From NCBI GenBank assembly GCA_018433525.1, contig JAHDRA010000067.1:1-53751 (forward strand): a stretch of 53,751 nucleotides of DNA, in the 5' to 3' direction. Within the stretch, counting starts at the first letter, position 1. Each line of letters opens with the position of its first letter. This document shows, in pieces, positions 35,368 through 43,556 of the stretch. The DNA comes from Paludibacteraceae bacterium. GTDB lineage: Bacteria > Bacteroidota > Bacteroidia > Bacteroidales > Paludibacteraceae. Made by a program: the position numbers and the translations under genes. The notes beneath the pieces are model-generated. The model ran no database searches. It was not told where the DNA came from and saw only the letters and a program-made list of their open reading frames with translations.

Positions 35368-36354
35368 ATGGCTGACAACAGCTTAAAAAAAATACTCAAA
35401 CATTACTTCAAAAAGATAAAAACATTCTTTCTGTCAAAAGATATTTTTATCTTTTTGCTTTTTTTTGTGTTTTCGGCAGGACTTTGGTTTGTAAATGCTT
35501 TGGGAAAAGAACGTGAAAGAATTATTTCAATTCCATTGAACTATACCGGCATTCCCCAACATATAGCTATCGTTAACAATCCACCCAAATCTTTGTCAGT
35601 AAAAATTAAGGATGAAGGGATGCACCTTTTGCAATATCGGCAAAAGAGATTGAAGCCTCTTGACATTTATTTTTCTCAAATTTTTTACGAGAAAGGAAAA
35701 ATTTTGATCACTCCCGATCAAATCAGTAACTATCTTTTACGCTATCTTCAGCCTACTACGCTGGTGCTCGAAACCAAACCCGACTCTATTGTTGTGGAAT
35801 ACGAAAAGCTTAGTCAGAAGTTGTTGCCTGTAGAATGCAAAATCAAATATTCTTTGGCACAACAATACATGATAGTCGATAAAATTCTTCTTCAACCAAG
35901 CAAAATAACCGTTTTTGGGACTGCGCAGCAGATCAACAGCTTGAAAACGTTAAAAACAGAGCCTCTTCTTCTTTCAAATCTCAATGATACTGTAAATACA
36001 ATTTGTCGACTTCAACCCATTCATGGGGTTCGTTTTACAACGGAAGCCATTCAGGTTTTTATCCCGATAGAAAAGTTTACCGAAAAAAAAGTCCGTTTGC
36101 CTATCCAAGTATTGAATGTACCAAATTATATAACAATACGTACTTTCCCTACTCAAGTGGAAGCTACTTTTAATATCGCCTTAAGCAGGTTCAGTTCCTT
36201 TGATCCTGCCCAAATTCAATTGGCTGTAGATTATCATCAAATTAAAGAGTCAGCTTCCGACAAATTACAGGTTTTTGTCATTGATCATCCATCCTATGTC
36301 CAAAATATTCGACTTTCTCCTCAGCAAGTAGAGTTTTTGGTTGAAAAATTTTAA
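35368..36354 (+). CDS. YbbR-domain membrane-anchored protein
   Basis: A 328-residue protein with one N-terminal membrane segment (about residues 27-46, IFIFLLFFVFSAGLWFVNAL) and a large extracytoplasmic part carrying YbbR-like beta repeats (SIPLNYTGIPQHIAIVNNPPKSLSVKIKDEG; PVECKIKYSLAQQYMIVDKILLQPSKITVFGT; VRLPIQVLNVPNYITIRTFPTQVEATF). In other phyla YbbR proteins partner the c-di-AMP cyclase DacA. Here the partner gene is not adjacent, and the Bacteroidota role is unknown. It probably forms an operon with yajC. Confidence 0.8.
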   Translation: MADNSLKKILKHYFKKIKTFFLSKDIFIFLLFFVFSAGLWFVNALGKERERIISIPLNYTGIPQHIAIVNNPPKSLSVKIKDEGMHLLQYRQKRLKPLDIYFSQIFYEKGKILITPDQISNYLLRYLQPTTLVLETKPDSIVVEYEKLSQKLLPVECKIKYSLAQQYMIVDKILLQPSKITVFGTAQQINSLKTLKTEPLLLSNLNDTVNTICRLQPIHGVRFTTEAIQVFIPIEKFTEKKVRLPIQVLNVPNYITIRTFPTQVEATFNIALSRFSSFDPAQIQLAVDYHQIKESASDKLQVFVIDHPSYVQNIRLSPQQVEFLVEKF

Positions 36355-36420
36355 TAATTTTTTATTTTCATGTTTTCATCATCGTAAATTTACTTTTCAA
36401 AACCACTTAAATCGAAATTT

Positions 36421-36888
36421 ATGATTCAACGCATTCAAACTTTATATTTGTTTTTGGTGCTAATTCTTTCTTCCGTTACTCTTTTTTCGCCTGTTGCAGT
36501 GCTCTTTAACAAGGAATCTGCCACACTGTACGAAATCAGCTATAAGGGCTTGTGTTTATTGGATGAAAGTTCAAAAGTACCTGTTTCTTCGGTTTGGGCA
36601 TTAACTGCCATTAGTGCAATAGTTCCGGTAGTAACCCTGATTATCATCTTTCTTTACAACAAACGATTGATTCAAATACGCCTTTCTATTTTCAACATGA
36701 TCATCATGCTGGGTTATTATGTAATACTGTTTATTTATTTATTTTATGCAGCCAAAACACTTCATGCAGACTGGAGTTTAAAAATTGTTTCGGCATTTCC
36801 ATTGGTAAACATCATTCTTACCCTGTTGGCCATGAGGGCTATAGCCAAAGATGAAGCTTTAATTAAATCACTTAATAGGCTCAGATAA
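36421..36888 (+). CDS. DUF4293 family four-helix membrane protein
   Basis: A 155-residue protein beginning MIQRIQTLYLFLVLILS, the typical start of DUF4293, with four predicted membrane helices (about residues 5-30, 55-80, 92-113, 120-142) and a short polar C-terminus. The family is confined mainly to Bacteroidota and has no known function. It is 66 bases after the YbbR gene; beyond it begins a gene-poor region with IS and repeat remnants. Confidence 0.8.
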   Translation: MIQRIQTLYLFLVLILSSVTLFSPVAVLFNKESATLYEISYKGLCLLDESSKVPVSSVWALTAISAIVPVVTLIIIFLYNKRLIQIRLSIFNMIIMLGYYVILFIYLFYAAKTLHADWSLKIVSAFPLVNIILTLLAMRAIAKDEALIKSLNRLR

Positions 36889-37111
36889 AATTGTGTAAAG
36901 ACAGGAAATTGGACACTATTTCACGAAGTGTGTAAATTAAAAAGTTGAGAGCTAAGTTCTATATAGAAGTGTGAATTTAGCAGTATCGGTGGGTTACGAA
37001 ATGGCGTTGGACATACTCCAAAGCACGCTCCGTTAACCAGCAACATAATTTTAAAAAAGAACATACGAATGAAAAACTTGATTAATTTATTCAAAATTAA
37101 ACCAAAAAATT

Positions 37112-37258
37112 ATGCAACAGGTTTATCATTCGAATGCCGTAACAAATGTTCACATTAGAAAGTAAATTAAAGAAAGTTATTTTACAAATTTTCAATTAGG
37201 TCTAATTTTTCATACTTCCTCTGCCACCATCAGTAAGCGGGAAAAAGTCATATTAAGT
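37112..37258 (+). pseudogene. Decayed 5' end of an IS481-like transposase
   Basis: Read from the ATG at 37112, the frame gives MQQVYHSNAVTNVHIRK, a stop, then IKESYFTNFQLGLIF and TSSATISKREK. From memory this resembles the N-terminus of IS481-like transposases common in Bacteroidota, which open with a short YHSNA-T---H-R-QI block, an S-T-N-LA block and a T-SKW helix-turn-helix. The in-frame TAA stands where those proteins have Gln (one-base change from CAA), and the frame is lost after about 50 codons. The rest of the transposase is missing. The match rests on recall and needs a search. Confidence 0.5.
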
Positions 37259-37369
37259 ATGATCTTCTTTTCATCGCAACACGGATTTTAAATTTTGGTT
37301 TTCAGTCAAATATCCATAATTTTAAATTTATTCATTCATGTACTTAGATAAATTTTTAACTCCACTTGA

Positions 37370-37487
37370 TTTTTTCTGAAACCCACATGTATTGCTCACA
37401 CAAACACGAATAAATATAATATTCAGACATGTGGGTTCCATCAGACCTTTAAAAAATAAATTATATTCTGATGAAATTCGTTTAACC
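37370..37487. repeat. ~115-base palindromic repeat, copy 1
   Basis: It contains two nested hairpins. CTGAAACCCACATGT pairs with ACATGTGGGTTCCATCAG across a ~35-base AT-rich spacer, and CATCAGA pairs with TTCTGATG across about 20 bases. It recurs at 38975-39089, best conserved over the block ATATAATATTCAGACATGTG and the following GGGTTCCATCAGA. It has no coding capacity. Confidence 0.8.
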
Positions 37488-37660
37488 AAAAAGTTGCGTT
37501 TCTGATTTGATTCAGCAATCACACAAAATGTAATGTTAATATTCTTTGATGTATATTAATTTATATTAATCTATATACAACAATGTATTTTAATGTTTCA
37601 TTTTTGTATCTTTACTTGTTTAAAGTAACAAAAGTAGTAATAAATCAATTTTTTTGCTAT

Positions 37661-37675
37661 AAAGTAAGTTACTTT
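37661..37675. promoter_or_regulatory. Candidate operator of the AraC gene
   Basis: AAAGTAA-G-TTACTTT is a perfect 15-base palindrome 25 bases before the AraC ATG; a further half-site AAAGTAAC is at 37622-37629, and a near -7 element TATCTTTA at 37607-37614. The position suits autoregulation. Confidence 0.4.
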
Positions 37676-37700
37676 TATTTGTTTTCAAAATATTTTTATT

Positions 37701-38588
37701 ATGGAAAATATTAATGCTTTTCGCGAAGTAACCCCTTTATCGAGCGAAGATTGCTTTTTCATAATCGACCGAATAAAGTCTAAAATGACATATCCGGTGC
37801 ATTATCATCCTGAATATGAGTTAAATTTTATAGAAAATGGCAAAGGGATAATACGCATAGTAGGCGATTCGCTGGAGGAGATTGACGATTTGGAACTTTG
37901 CCTGATTGGTAACGAACAACTGGAGCATGGCTGGGTGGAACCGAAGAATCGAGAACCTGAGTTGATGCATGAAATTACAATACAGTTTCATCCCGATTTG
38001 TTTTTAGAAAGTTTGCTTAATAAATTACAGTTTCAAAGCATAGCTGTGCTGCTTGAAAATGCAAAAAAAGGAGTGGTGTTTTCGAGAGAGGCCATTTACA
38101 GTATTAAAAACCGACTTAAACTTTTATCGGAGCACGAATCTAATTTTGAAGCAGTTATTGAGCTTTTTTCAATACTTAATTTACTTTCTCATGACAATAA
38201 TTACCGTATTCTTTGCAATTCATCTTTTGTCAAGAACGATGATGTTTCAGAGAGTCGCAGAGTTCAGAAGGCCATCAATTACATTAAAATGCATTATACA
38301 GAAAAATTAAGTTTGAACGATGTAGCCAATCAGGTAAATATGACAACTACATCGTTTAGTAGGTTTATGAAATCGCGCACCGGTAAAAATTTTATTGAAT
38401 ACCTGAATGATTTGCGACTCGGATCAGCAGCCCGAAGTTTAGTAAATACAAATAAAACAATATCTGAGATTTGTTACGAGTGCGGCTACAACAACCTTTC
38501 GAACTTTAACCGATTATTTAAACAACGAAAAGGGTACACCCCAAAAGAGTTCAGAGAAAAATACAAGAAAATGCGAAAACTGATTTAA
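37701..38588 (+). CDS. AraC-family transcriptional regulator with cupin domain
   Basis: A 295-residue regulator. The N-terminal cupin-type sensor (about residues 20-105: MTYPVHYHPEYELNFIENGKGIIRIVGD) is followed by a linker and a C-terminal double helix-turn-helix (about 190-292: INYIKMHYTEKLSLNDVANQVNMTTTSFSRFMKSRTGKNFIEYLNDLR, ISEICYECGYNNLSNFNRLFKQRKGYTPKEFRE), both complete. The YHPEYEL motif is typical of regulators that sense sugars or related small molecules. It stands alone, with an operator-like palindrome upstream, a terminator downstream, and two copies of a palindromic repeat on either side. No target gene is adjacent, so targets are presumably distant or only itself. Confidence 0.9.
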   Translation: MENINAFREVTPLSSEDCFFIIDRIKSKMTYPVHYHPEYELNFIENGKGIIRIVGDSLEEIDDLELCLIGNEQLEHGWVEPKNREPELMHEITIQFHPDLFLESLLNKLQFQSIAVLLENAKKGVVFSREAIYSIKNRLKLLSEHESNFEAVIELFSILNLLSHDNNYRILCNSSFVKNDDVSESRRVQKAINYIKMHYTEKLSLNDVANQVNMTTTSFSRFMKSRTGKNFIEYLNDLRLGSAARSLVNTNKTISEICYECGYNNLSNFNRLFKQRKGYTPKEFREKYKKMRKLI

Positions 38589-38609
38589 CCATGCCGTGTT
38601 TATTAAAAT

Positions 38610-38652
38610 AAAAACACCTGACGAGATTTTTTAAACCTTTCAGGTGTTTTTT
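38610..38652 (+). terminator. Rho-independent terminator of the AraC gene
   Basis: AAAACACCTGA (38611-38621) pairs with TTCAGGTGTTTT (38639-38650), followed by a T-run. It is 22 bases after the stop codon. Confidence 0.8.
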
Positions 38653-38974
38653 CTTTTGTATCGTAATGAGTCTCGAAATATTTAATACAGTTAGAAAACT
38701 ATCAGTTATGAATAAAACTCTAAGAATAGATTATATAGTTTACAAAAAATAAATAATAAAACATTTGAGATTATTTGTATAATAACTAATTTTGCCAATA
38801 AATATTGATTTGAGATAAATTGAGTTGTGCAGCAGAGAAAACAAATTGTGGTTTACAGATTTTCCAACCAAAAGATTAACAATCTTTTGTAATCAAATGC
38901 AAACATTTTTCTTCTATACATCATTTGGTCTGTTTCTTTATTGATAATTTTAGAAAATACTTTTAAATACTTAA

Positions 38975-39089
38975 TTTTTTCTGAAACCCATATATATTAC
39001 ATACATAACACGAATGAATATAATATTCAGACATGTGGGTTCCATCAGAGCATTAAAAATAAATTATATTCTGATGCAACTATTAAACC
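38975..39089. repeat. ~115-base palindromic repeat, copy 2
   Basis: Same orientation as copy 1 at 37370-37487. The right half is nearly identical; the left arm has diverged (CCCATATATAT for CCCACATGTAT), so the first hairpin is weakened. It lies directly upstream of argF'. Confidence 0.8.
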
Positions 39090-39130
39090 TTAACAACCTA
39101 ACAAATTTCAGTTAAATAACCATAGTAGAA

Positions 39131-40084
39131 ATGAAAACTTTTATCAGGGTACAAGATTTGGGAAATTTACAGGAAGCTCTACAAGAAGCTTTTGAAGTGA
39201 AGAAGAACCGTTTCGGGTACCAGCATCTGGGTAAAAACAAAACTTTGTTGATGGTTTTTTTTAATTCGAGTTTGAGAACGCGTCTGAGCACCCAAAAAGC
39301 AGGAATGAATCTGGGAATGAACACCATAGTGCTGGATATAAATCAGGGAGCTTGGAAACTTGAAACCGAACGTGGCGTGGTGATGGATGGTGATAAAACC
39401 GAGCATATTCTGGAAGCAATTCCGGTGATGGGCAATTATTGCGACTTAATTGGCGTTCGTTCTTTTGCGCAGTTTGAAAATAAAGCGTACGATTATCAGG
39501 AAACCATTCTTCAGCAGTTTATTCAATATTCTGGAAGACCTGTGTTCAGCATGGAAAGTGCAACGGTACATCCATTGCAGGCTTTTGCCGATCTCATTAC
39601 CATTGAGGAATATCGCAAAAAACCGCATCCCAAAGTGGTCATGTCGTGGGCACCCCATCCCAAAGCTCTGCCTCAGGCTGTACCCAATTCTTTTGCCGAT
39701 TTTATGAACGAAGCCGATGTGGAATTTGTTATTACTCATCCCAAAGGTTATGAACTCGCTCCCGAATTTGTGCGAAATGCACGTATAGAATACGATCAGA
39801 TGAAAGCTTTCGAAGGAGCAGATTTTGTTTATGCTAAAAATTGGGCTGCCTATCAAGATCCGAACTACGGAAAAATTATCTGCACTGACAGAAGCTGGAC
39901 CGTCAGCAGCCGACAAATGGCCGTTACCAACAATGCTTATTTTATGCATTGTCTGCCTGTGCGACGGAATATGATTGTAACCGATGAGGTGATCGAAAGT
40001 CCGCAGTCGTTGGTTATTCCCGAAGCTGCCAACCGCGAAATCTCGGCAGAAGTCGTTATCAAACGAATGCTTGAAAGTTTATAG
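39131..40084 (+). CDS. argF': N-succinylornithine (or N-acetylornithine) carbamoyltransferase
   Basis: A 317-residue carbamoyltransferase that closely follows the Bacteroides ArgF' (SOTCase) as I remember it. It has the carbamoyl-phosphate site FNSSLRTR, LETERGVVMDGDK, SFAQFEN, ATVHPLQAFADL, the HCLPVRR motif and ESPQSLVIPEAANREISA. It carbamoylates an N-acylated ornithine in arginine synthesis. The specificity residue is odd: position 90 is Thr, whereas the Bacteroides fragilis succinylornithine enzyme has Pro90 and the Xanthomonas acetylornithine enzyme has Glu92. Context (argB and argE just downstream) supports arginine synthesis. The acyl group is therefore uncertain, with succinyl favoured by overall similarity. 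Confidence 0.88.
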   Translation: MKTFIRVQDLGNLQEALQEAFEVKKNRFGYQHLGKNKTLLMVFFNSSLRTRLSTQKAGMNLGMNTIVLDINQGAWKLETERGVVMDGDKTEHILEAIPVMGNYCDLIGVRSFAQFENKAYDYQETILQQFIQYSGRPVFSMESATVHPLQAFADLITIEEYRKKPHPKVVMSWAPHPKALPQAVPNSFADFMNEADVEFVITHPKGYELAPEFVRNARIEYDQMKAFEGADFVYAKNWAAYQDPNYGKIICTDRSWTVSSRQMAVTNNAYFMHCLPVRRNMIVTDEVIESPQSLVIPEAANREISAEVVIKRMLESL

Positions 40085-40117
40085 AATTTTATTGCTTTAA
40101 TTATCAATTATTTAAAT

Positions 40118-40125
40118 TAATTTTG
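40118..40125 (+). promoter_or_regulatory. Candidate -7 element for apt
   Basis: TAATTTTG matches TAnnTTTG 23 bases before the apt ATG; TTTA at 40096-40099 is 18 bases upstream. Confidence 0.45.
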
Positions 40126-40147
40126 TTGCCCGTGTGGGTTTAAAACT

Positions 40148-40672
40148 ATGGATGTAGAACAAGTTATTGCAAGTATCAGGAATATTCCCGATTTCCCTAA
40201 AAAAGGAGTTCTTTTTAAAGATATTACTACGGCCATGAAGGATGCCGAAGTATTAAGATTTATTTCCGATGAGCTATACGAGTATTACAAGGACAAGGGG
40301 ATAACGAAAGTTGTTGGTTTGGAAAGCCGGGGATTCATGCTTGGAAGCATTTTGGCGTATAAACTTCATGCCGGATTTGTACTGATTCGTAAAGCAGGGA
40401 AGTTGCCGGCCGCTACTTATAGAGTGGATTACGAACTCGAATATGGAGTCGATTCGCTCGAAATTCACAAAGACGCCATCGAAAAGGACGATGTTGTCCT
40501 CCTTCACGACGATTTGCTCGCCACCGGTGGAAGTGCGAATGCTGCGCTGACGTTGCTCGACAATTTCAAACCAAAGGCTATTTATGTGAGCTTTCTCATC
40601 GAACTGAAAGATTTGAAGGGAAGAGATCGCCTCAAAGGTGTGCAGGATGTGCATTCTCTCATTCAGTTTTGA
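40148..40672 (+). CDS. apt: Adenine phosphoribosyltransferase
   Basis: Salvages adenine to AMP using PRPP. The 174-residue protein matches Apt throughout: IASIRNIPDFPKKGVLFKDITT, VVGLESRGFMLG, IRKAGKLPAATYRVDYELEYG, and the PRPP-binding loop VVLLHDDLLATGGSANA. It sits between argF' and argB without an obvious pathway link, and has its own -7 element. Confidence 0.95.
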   Translation: MDVEQVIASIRNIPDFPKKGVLFKDITTAMKDAEVLRFISDELYEYYKDKGITKVVGLESRGFMLGSILAYKLHAGFVLIRKAGKLPAATYRVDYELEYGVDSLEIHKDAIEKDDVVLLHDDLLATGGSANAALTLLDNFKPKAIYVSFLIELKDLKGRDRLKGVQDVHSLIQF

Positions 40673-40744
40673 TTTTTTTAATAAAAAGATATAGGTTTTT
40701 TCGACATAATATCGAAGTAATTGCTCCATAATCTCGAATTAGAA

Positions 40745-41557
40745 ATGAATAGCGATAAATCGCCCAACATAGATATGTTTCAGAAAAAGGAAAAACTTAC
40801 CATCATCAAGGTAGGCGGAAAAATTGTGGAAGAATCCGATAGTTTAATTTCCCTGTTGAACGACTTTTCAAAAATTGATGGTTACAAAGTACTGGTACAT
40901 GGTGGAGGGCGATCGGCAACTGCTCTGGCTACTCGTTTGGGACTGGAAACCAAAATGATTGAGGGAAGGCGGGTTACGGATGCGGAAATGTTGAAGGTGG
41001 TTACCATGATATATGCCGGATGGGTCAACAAGCAAATTGTGGCAGGTCTGCAGGCTTTGGGATTGAATGCTTTGGGTCTTACCGGTGCCGATTTGAATTA
41101 CATGCGTTCCGAAAAAAGGTCGCCCTATCCTATAGATTATGGATTTGTTGGCGATGTGAAGGAAGTAAATGTGAGCCTTTTAACCGATTTGATCAGGAAA
41201 GAAGTGGTGCCGGTGTTGGCTCCGCTCACACACGATAAATGCGGTAATTTGTTGAATACCAATGCCGATACGATTGCTGCCGAAGCTGCAAAAGCTTTTT
41301 CTTCTTTTTTTGAAGTTACACTTATTTATTGTTTCGAGAAAAAAGGCGTTTTAATGAATGAAAAAGACGAAGATAGTGTAATTTCTTCTTTAACACCGGA
41401 GCTTTACGAAAAATTCGTGTCTCAAAAAGTCATTCAGGGAGGAATGATTCCCAAAATGGAAAATTCTTTCAATGCTTTGAAGTCCGGAGTTTCAAAGGTG
41501 ATTATTACACGAGCCGACGCTATCCTCACGCATTCGGGAACAACGATAACTTTATAA
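40745..41557 (+). CDS. argB: Acetylglutamate (succinylglutamate) kinase
   Basis: Amino-acid kinase that phosphorylates N-acylglutamate, the second step of arginine synthesis. The 270-residue protein has the ATP-site KVGGKIVEE, VHGGGRSATALATRLGLETKMIEGRRVTD, LGLTGADLNYMRS, LNTNADTIAAEAAKAF and the C-terminal QGGMIPKMENSFNAL. ATG 40745 is used, but Met at 40775 (MFQKKEKLTIIK) is also reasonable as it starts close to the conserved core. With ArgF' beside it, the substrate may be N-succinylglutamate, as in other Bacteroidales. Confidence 0.92.
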   Translation: MNSDKSPNIDMFQKKEKLTIIKVGGKIVEESDSLISLLNDFSKIDGYKVLVHGGGRSATALATRLGLETKMIEGRRVTDAEMLKVVTMIYAGWVNKQIVAGLQALGLNALGLTGADLNYMRSEKRSPYPIDYGFVGDVKEVNVSLLTDLIRKEVVPVLAPLTHDKCGNLLNTNADTIAAEAAKAFSSFFEVTLIYCFEKKGVLMNEKDEDSVISSLTPELYEKFVSQKVIQGGMIPKMENSFNALKSGVSKVIITRADAILTHSGTTITL

Positions 41558-41618
41558 AAACTTTAAATTTTCTTGTTGAGGAATTGATTTTTTTATTTCT
41601 CATCATATTACAACGAAA

Positions 41619-42677
41619 ATGACAGCAGAACTTGCAAATGAAGCTATTCAACTTTTGCGGCAAATGATAGCAATTCCTTCTTTCAGCAAGGAAGAAAAAG
41701 AGATAGCCGATTTTCTGGAACAATATCTGACAGAACGGGGATATGTCGTTTTCCGACATTTAAACAACATTTGGTTGCAAAGTCCGGGTTTTGATGTTTC
41801 TCGGCCGACTATCCTGCTCAATTCCCACTTGGATACCGTAAAACCCGGAAGCAGTTGGATTCGCAATCCCTTTGAAGCTTCTCTGAAAAATGGAAAATTG
41901 TTTGGATTGGGAAGTAATGATGCCGGTGCCAGTTTGGTAAGTTTGCTGCAAGTTTTTTTCTATCTGACGCAGCGACCTCAACCCTATAATTTGATTTTTG
42001 CTGCAACAGCCGAAGAAGAAATTTCGGGGAAAAACGGCATTGAAATCATGTTGCAGGAATTTCCAAAGGTTGATTTTGCTATTGTTGGCGAACCTACAGG
42101 AATGAATATGGCTGTTGCCGAAAGAGGATTAATGGTGATAGACGCAACGGTAACGGGAAAATCGGGTCATGCGGCGCGTGAAGAAGGTGAAAATGCTATT
42201 TACAAGGCGTTGGATGCAATCAATTGGTTTAAAAATTATCGTTTTGCTAAAGTTTCTCCGCTTCTTGGACCGGTGAAGATGACGGTAACCCAGATAAATG
42301 GTGGCATTCAACACAATATGATTCCCGATAAGTGTACGTTTGTAGTAGATGTGAGAAGCAACGAACTTTATTCCAATGAAGAAATTCTGGAAATTATCCA
42401 TGAAAATGTCGATTGCCGTATTGAACCTCGTTCTGTTCGACTGTGTTCAACTGCCACTCAGCCGGATCATCCCATTATTAAGAGAGCGCAGCAAATGAAC
42501 CTTACGTTATACGGTTCTCCAACCCTTTCCGATCAGGCATTAATGCCGTTTCCAAGTGTTAAAATTGGTCCCGGCGATTCCGCTCGTTCTCATACGGCGG
42601 ATGAGTATGTTCTTGTAGAAGAAATCGAGAAAGGAATTGAGGTTTATATTCAATTGCTGGACGGTTTGCAAATTTGA
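41619..42677 (+). CDS. argE: M20-family acylornithine/acylcitrulline deacylase
   Basis: A 352-residue M20 metallopeptidase (ArgE/DapE). Metal and catalytic motifs are LLNSHLDTVKPG (His and Asp with the following catalytic Asp), GLGSNDAGASL, TAEEEISGKNG (catalytic and metal Glu) and the C-terminal SRSHTADEY His. The dimerisation domain contains ARGLMV-like AERGLMVIDATVTGKSGHAA. In the arg cluster it should remove the acyl group from N-acylcitrulline or N-acylornithine. It converges on a radical SAM gene with a 21-base gap. Confidence 0.87.
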   Translation: MTAELANEAIQLLRQMIAIPSFSKEEKEIADFLEQYLTERGYVVFRHLNNIWLQSPGFDVSRPTILLNSHLDTVKPGSSWIRNPFEASLKNGKLFGLGSNDAGASLVSLLQVFFYLTQRPQPYNLIFAATAEEEISGKNGIEIMLQEFPKVDFAIVGEPTGMNMAVAERGLMVIDATVTGKSGHAAREEGENAIYKALDAINWFKNYRFAKVSPLLGPVKMTVTQINGGIQHNMIPDKCTFVVDVRSNELYSNEEILEIIHENVDCRIEPRSVRLCSTATQPDHPIIKRAQQMNLTLYGSPTLSDQALMPFPSVKIGPGDSARSHTADEYVLVEEIEKGIEVYIQLLDGLQI

Positions 42678-42698
42678 GAAATTTGCTGAAAAGGTACT

Positions 42699-43544
42699 TC
42701 ACAAAGCAACGCTAAACCCGCAAGTTTTGCAAAATGGCTCAGTAATTTTGTGTTGCCGAAAGCCCTGTTTCATTTTTGTAGCTCTTTCGCACATAAGGAT
42801 GTCGGAAAGTTCTTCCGTAAAAATATTTCCCAGTTTCAGCGATCCGCCTGCATCAAGGCAACAAGGCACAACTTCTCCTCCGGCCAGAATGGCGATGTGA
42901 TCACGTAAAGCATAACAGGATTTGTTTTCAAAGAGAGGTTCTCCGTTTTCTGTTGGCCATTGAAATTTAGGCGATTGCTGCAGAAAAATATGATTGGCGA
43001 GCTTTATGCTGTTTCCTTTTTCAGGCTGTGTTAATTCATCGGGTGAAAGTTGAAATTTTTCGGCGATTTTTTCCTTACACAAGCTGTTGAATTTTCCGCT
43101 TACAAGATTATCAATGTTCCACAAACGCAAATTGACATAAGTTTTGGCCGAAATCTCCATTGCGATGTTGAAAATATTTTCGAAAAAGCTTTCCCAATTA
43201 GTGGATGGAATGTTTTCTTCGGCATCATGCAGCGAAATGTTCAGTTGACGAATGGAATGGTTCAAAAGTAATTCCTTCTGATTATTGAGTAAAGAGCCGT
43301 TTGTGGTGATATTGACATTCATTCCTTCCTGTTCGGCAACATTCAGAATATCTTCAATATGAGGGTGAAGAAAAGGTTCTCCCAACACATGCAGATAAAT
43401 ATAACTGGTAAAAGGTTTGATTTTCCGGACGATTGTGTGAAAATCTTTCACCGGCATAAATCTCGGCGGTTGACTTGTAGTAAAACAAAAGCTGCAGTGA
43501 AAATTGCAGCTGTTGGTGATTTCAATGTAAATTTTTTTGAACAT
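42699..43544 (-). CDS. Radical SAM/SPASM-domain protein, unknown substrate
   Basis: A 281-residue radical SAM protein. The SAM-binding 4Fe-4S motif CxxxCxxC is at Cys13, Cys17 and Cys20 (TNSCNFHCSFCF), followed by LHVLGEPFLHPHIEDIL and the TTNGSLL element of the partial TIM barrel. The C-terminal SPASM-like region holds more cysteines (CYALRDHIAILAGGEVVPCCLDAGG, then EPFCKTCG) that could bind an auxiliary cluster. SPASM members modify peptides or carbohydrates; no precursor peptide is seen nearby. It lies 12 bases after kdsD, so it is probably the last gene of the Kdo-containing operon, which hints at an envelope-related substrate. That is inference. Confidence 0.82.
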   Translation of the reverse strand: MFKKIYIEITNSCNFHCSFCFTTSQPPRFMPVKDFHTIVRKIKPFTSYIYLHVLGEPFLHPHIEDILNVAEQEGMNVNITTNGSLLNNQKELLLNHSIRQLNISLHDAEENIPSTNWESFFENIFNIAMEISAKTYVNLRLWNIDNLVSGKFNSLCKEKIAEKFQLSPDELTQPEKGNSIKLANHIFLQQSPKFQWPTENGEPLFENKSCYALRDHIAILAGGEVVPCCLDAGGSLKLGNIFTEELSDILMCERATKMKQGFRQHKITEPFCKTCGFSVAL

Positions 43545-43556
43545 GGGTTGTTCACT

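Larger units (their letters stand above)
36889..37700. other. Gene-poor region with IS and repeat remnants
   Basis: About 810 bases without an intact gene. From left to right it holds an IS-end-like sequence near 36914-36940 (GGACACT...GTGTGTAAA), a more GC-rich segment at 36980-37045 with no recognisable product, a decayed transposase start (37112-37258), the first copy of a ~115-base palindromic repeat (37370-37487), very AT-rich DNA (37530-37620), and an operator-like palindrome before the AraC gene. Confidence 0.6.
38589..39130. other. Intergenic region between AraC gene and argF'
   Basis: About 540 bases without a gene. It holds the AraC-gene terminator (38610-38652), AT-rich DNA with no clear structure (38660-38960), and copy 2 of the palindromic repeat (38975-39089), which ends about 40 bases before the argF' ATG and may take the place of a normal promoter region. 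Confidence 0.55.

Noticed and set aside
36980..37045. Possible small protein or RNA in the more GC-rich segment before the transposase remnant
   Set aside because: One frame reads LAVSVGYEMALDILQSTLR then stops, but it has no start context and matches nothing I recognise; left as unexplained sequence.
39446..39949. 167-codon open frame on the - strand within argF'
   Set aside because: Antisense to conserved carbamoyltransferase motifs; no independent support.
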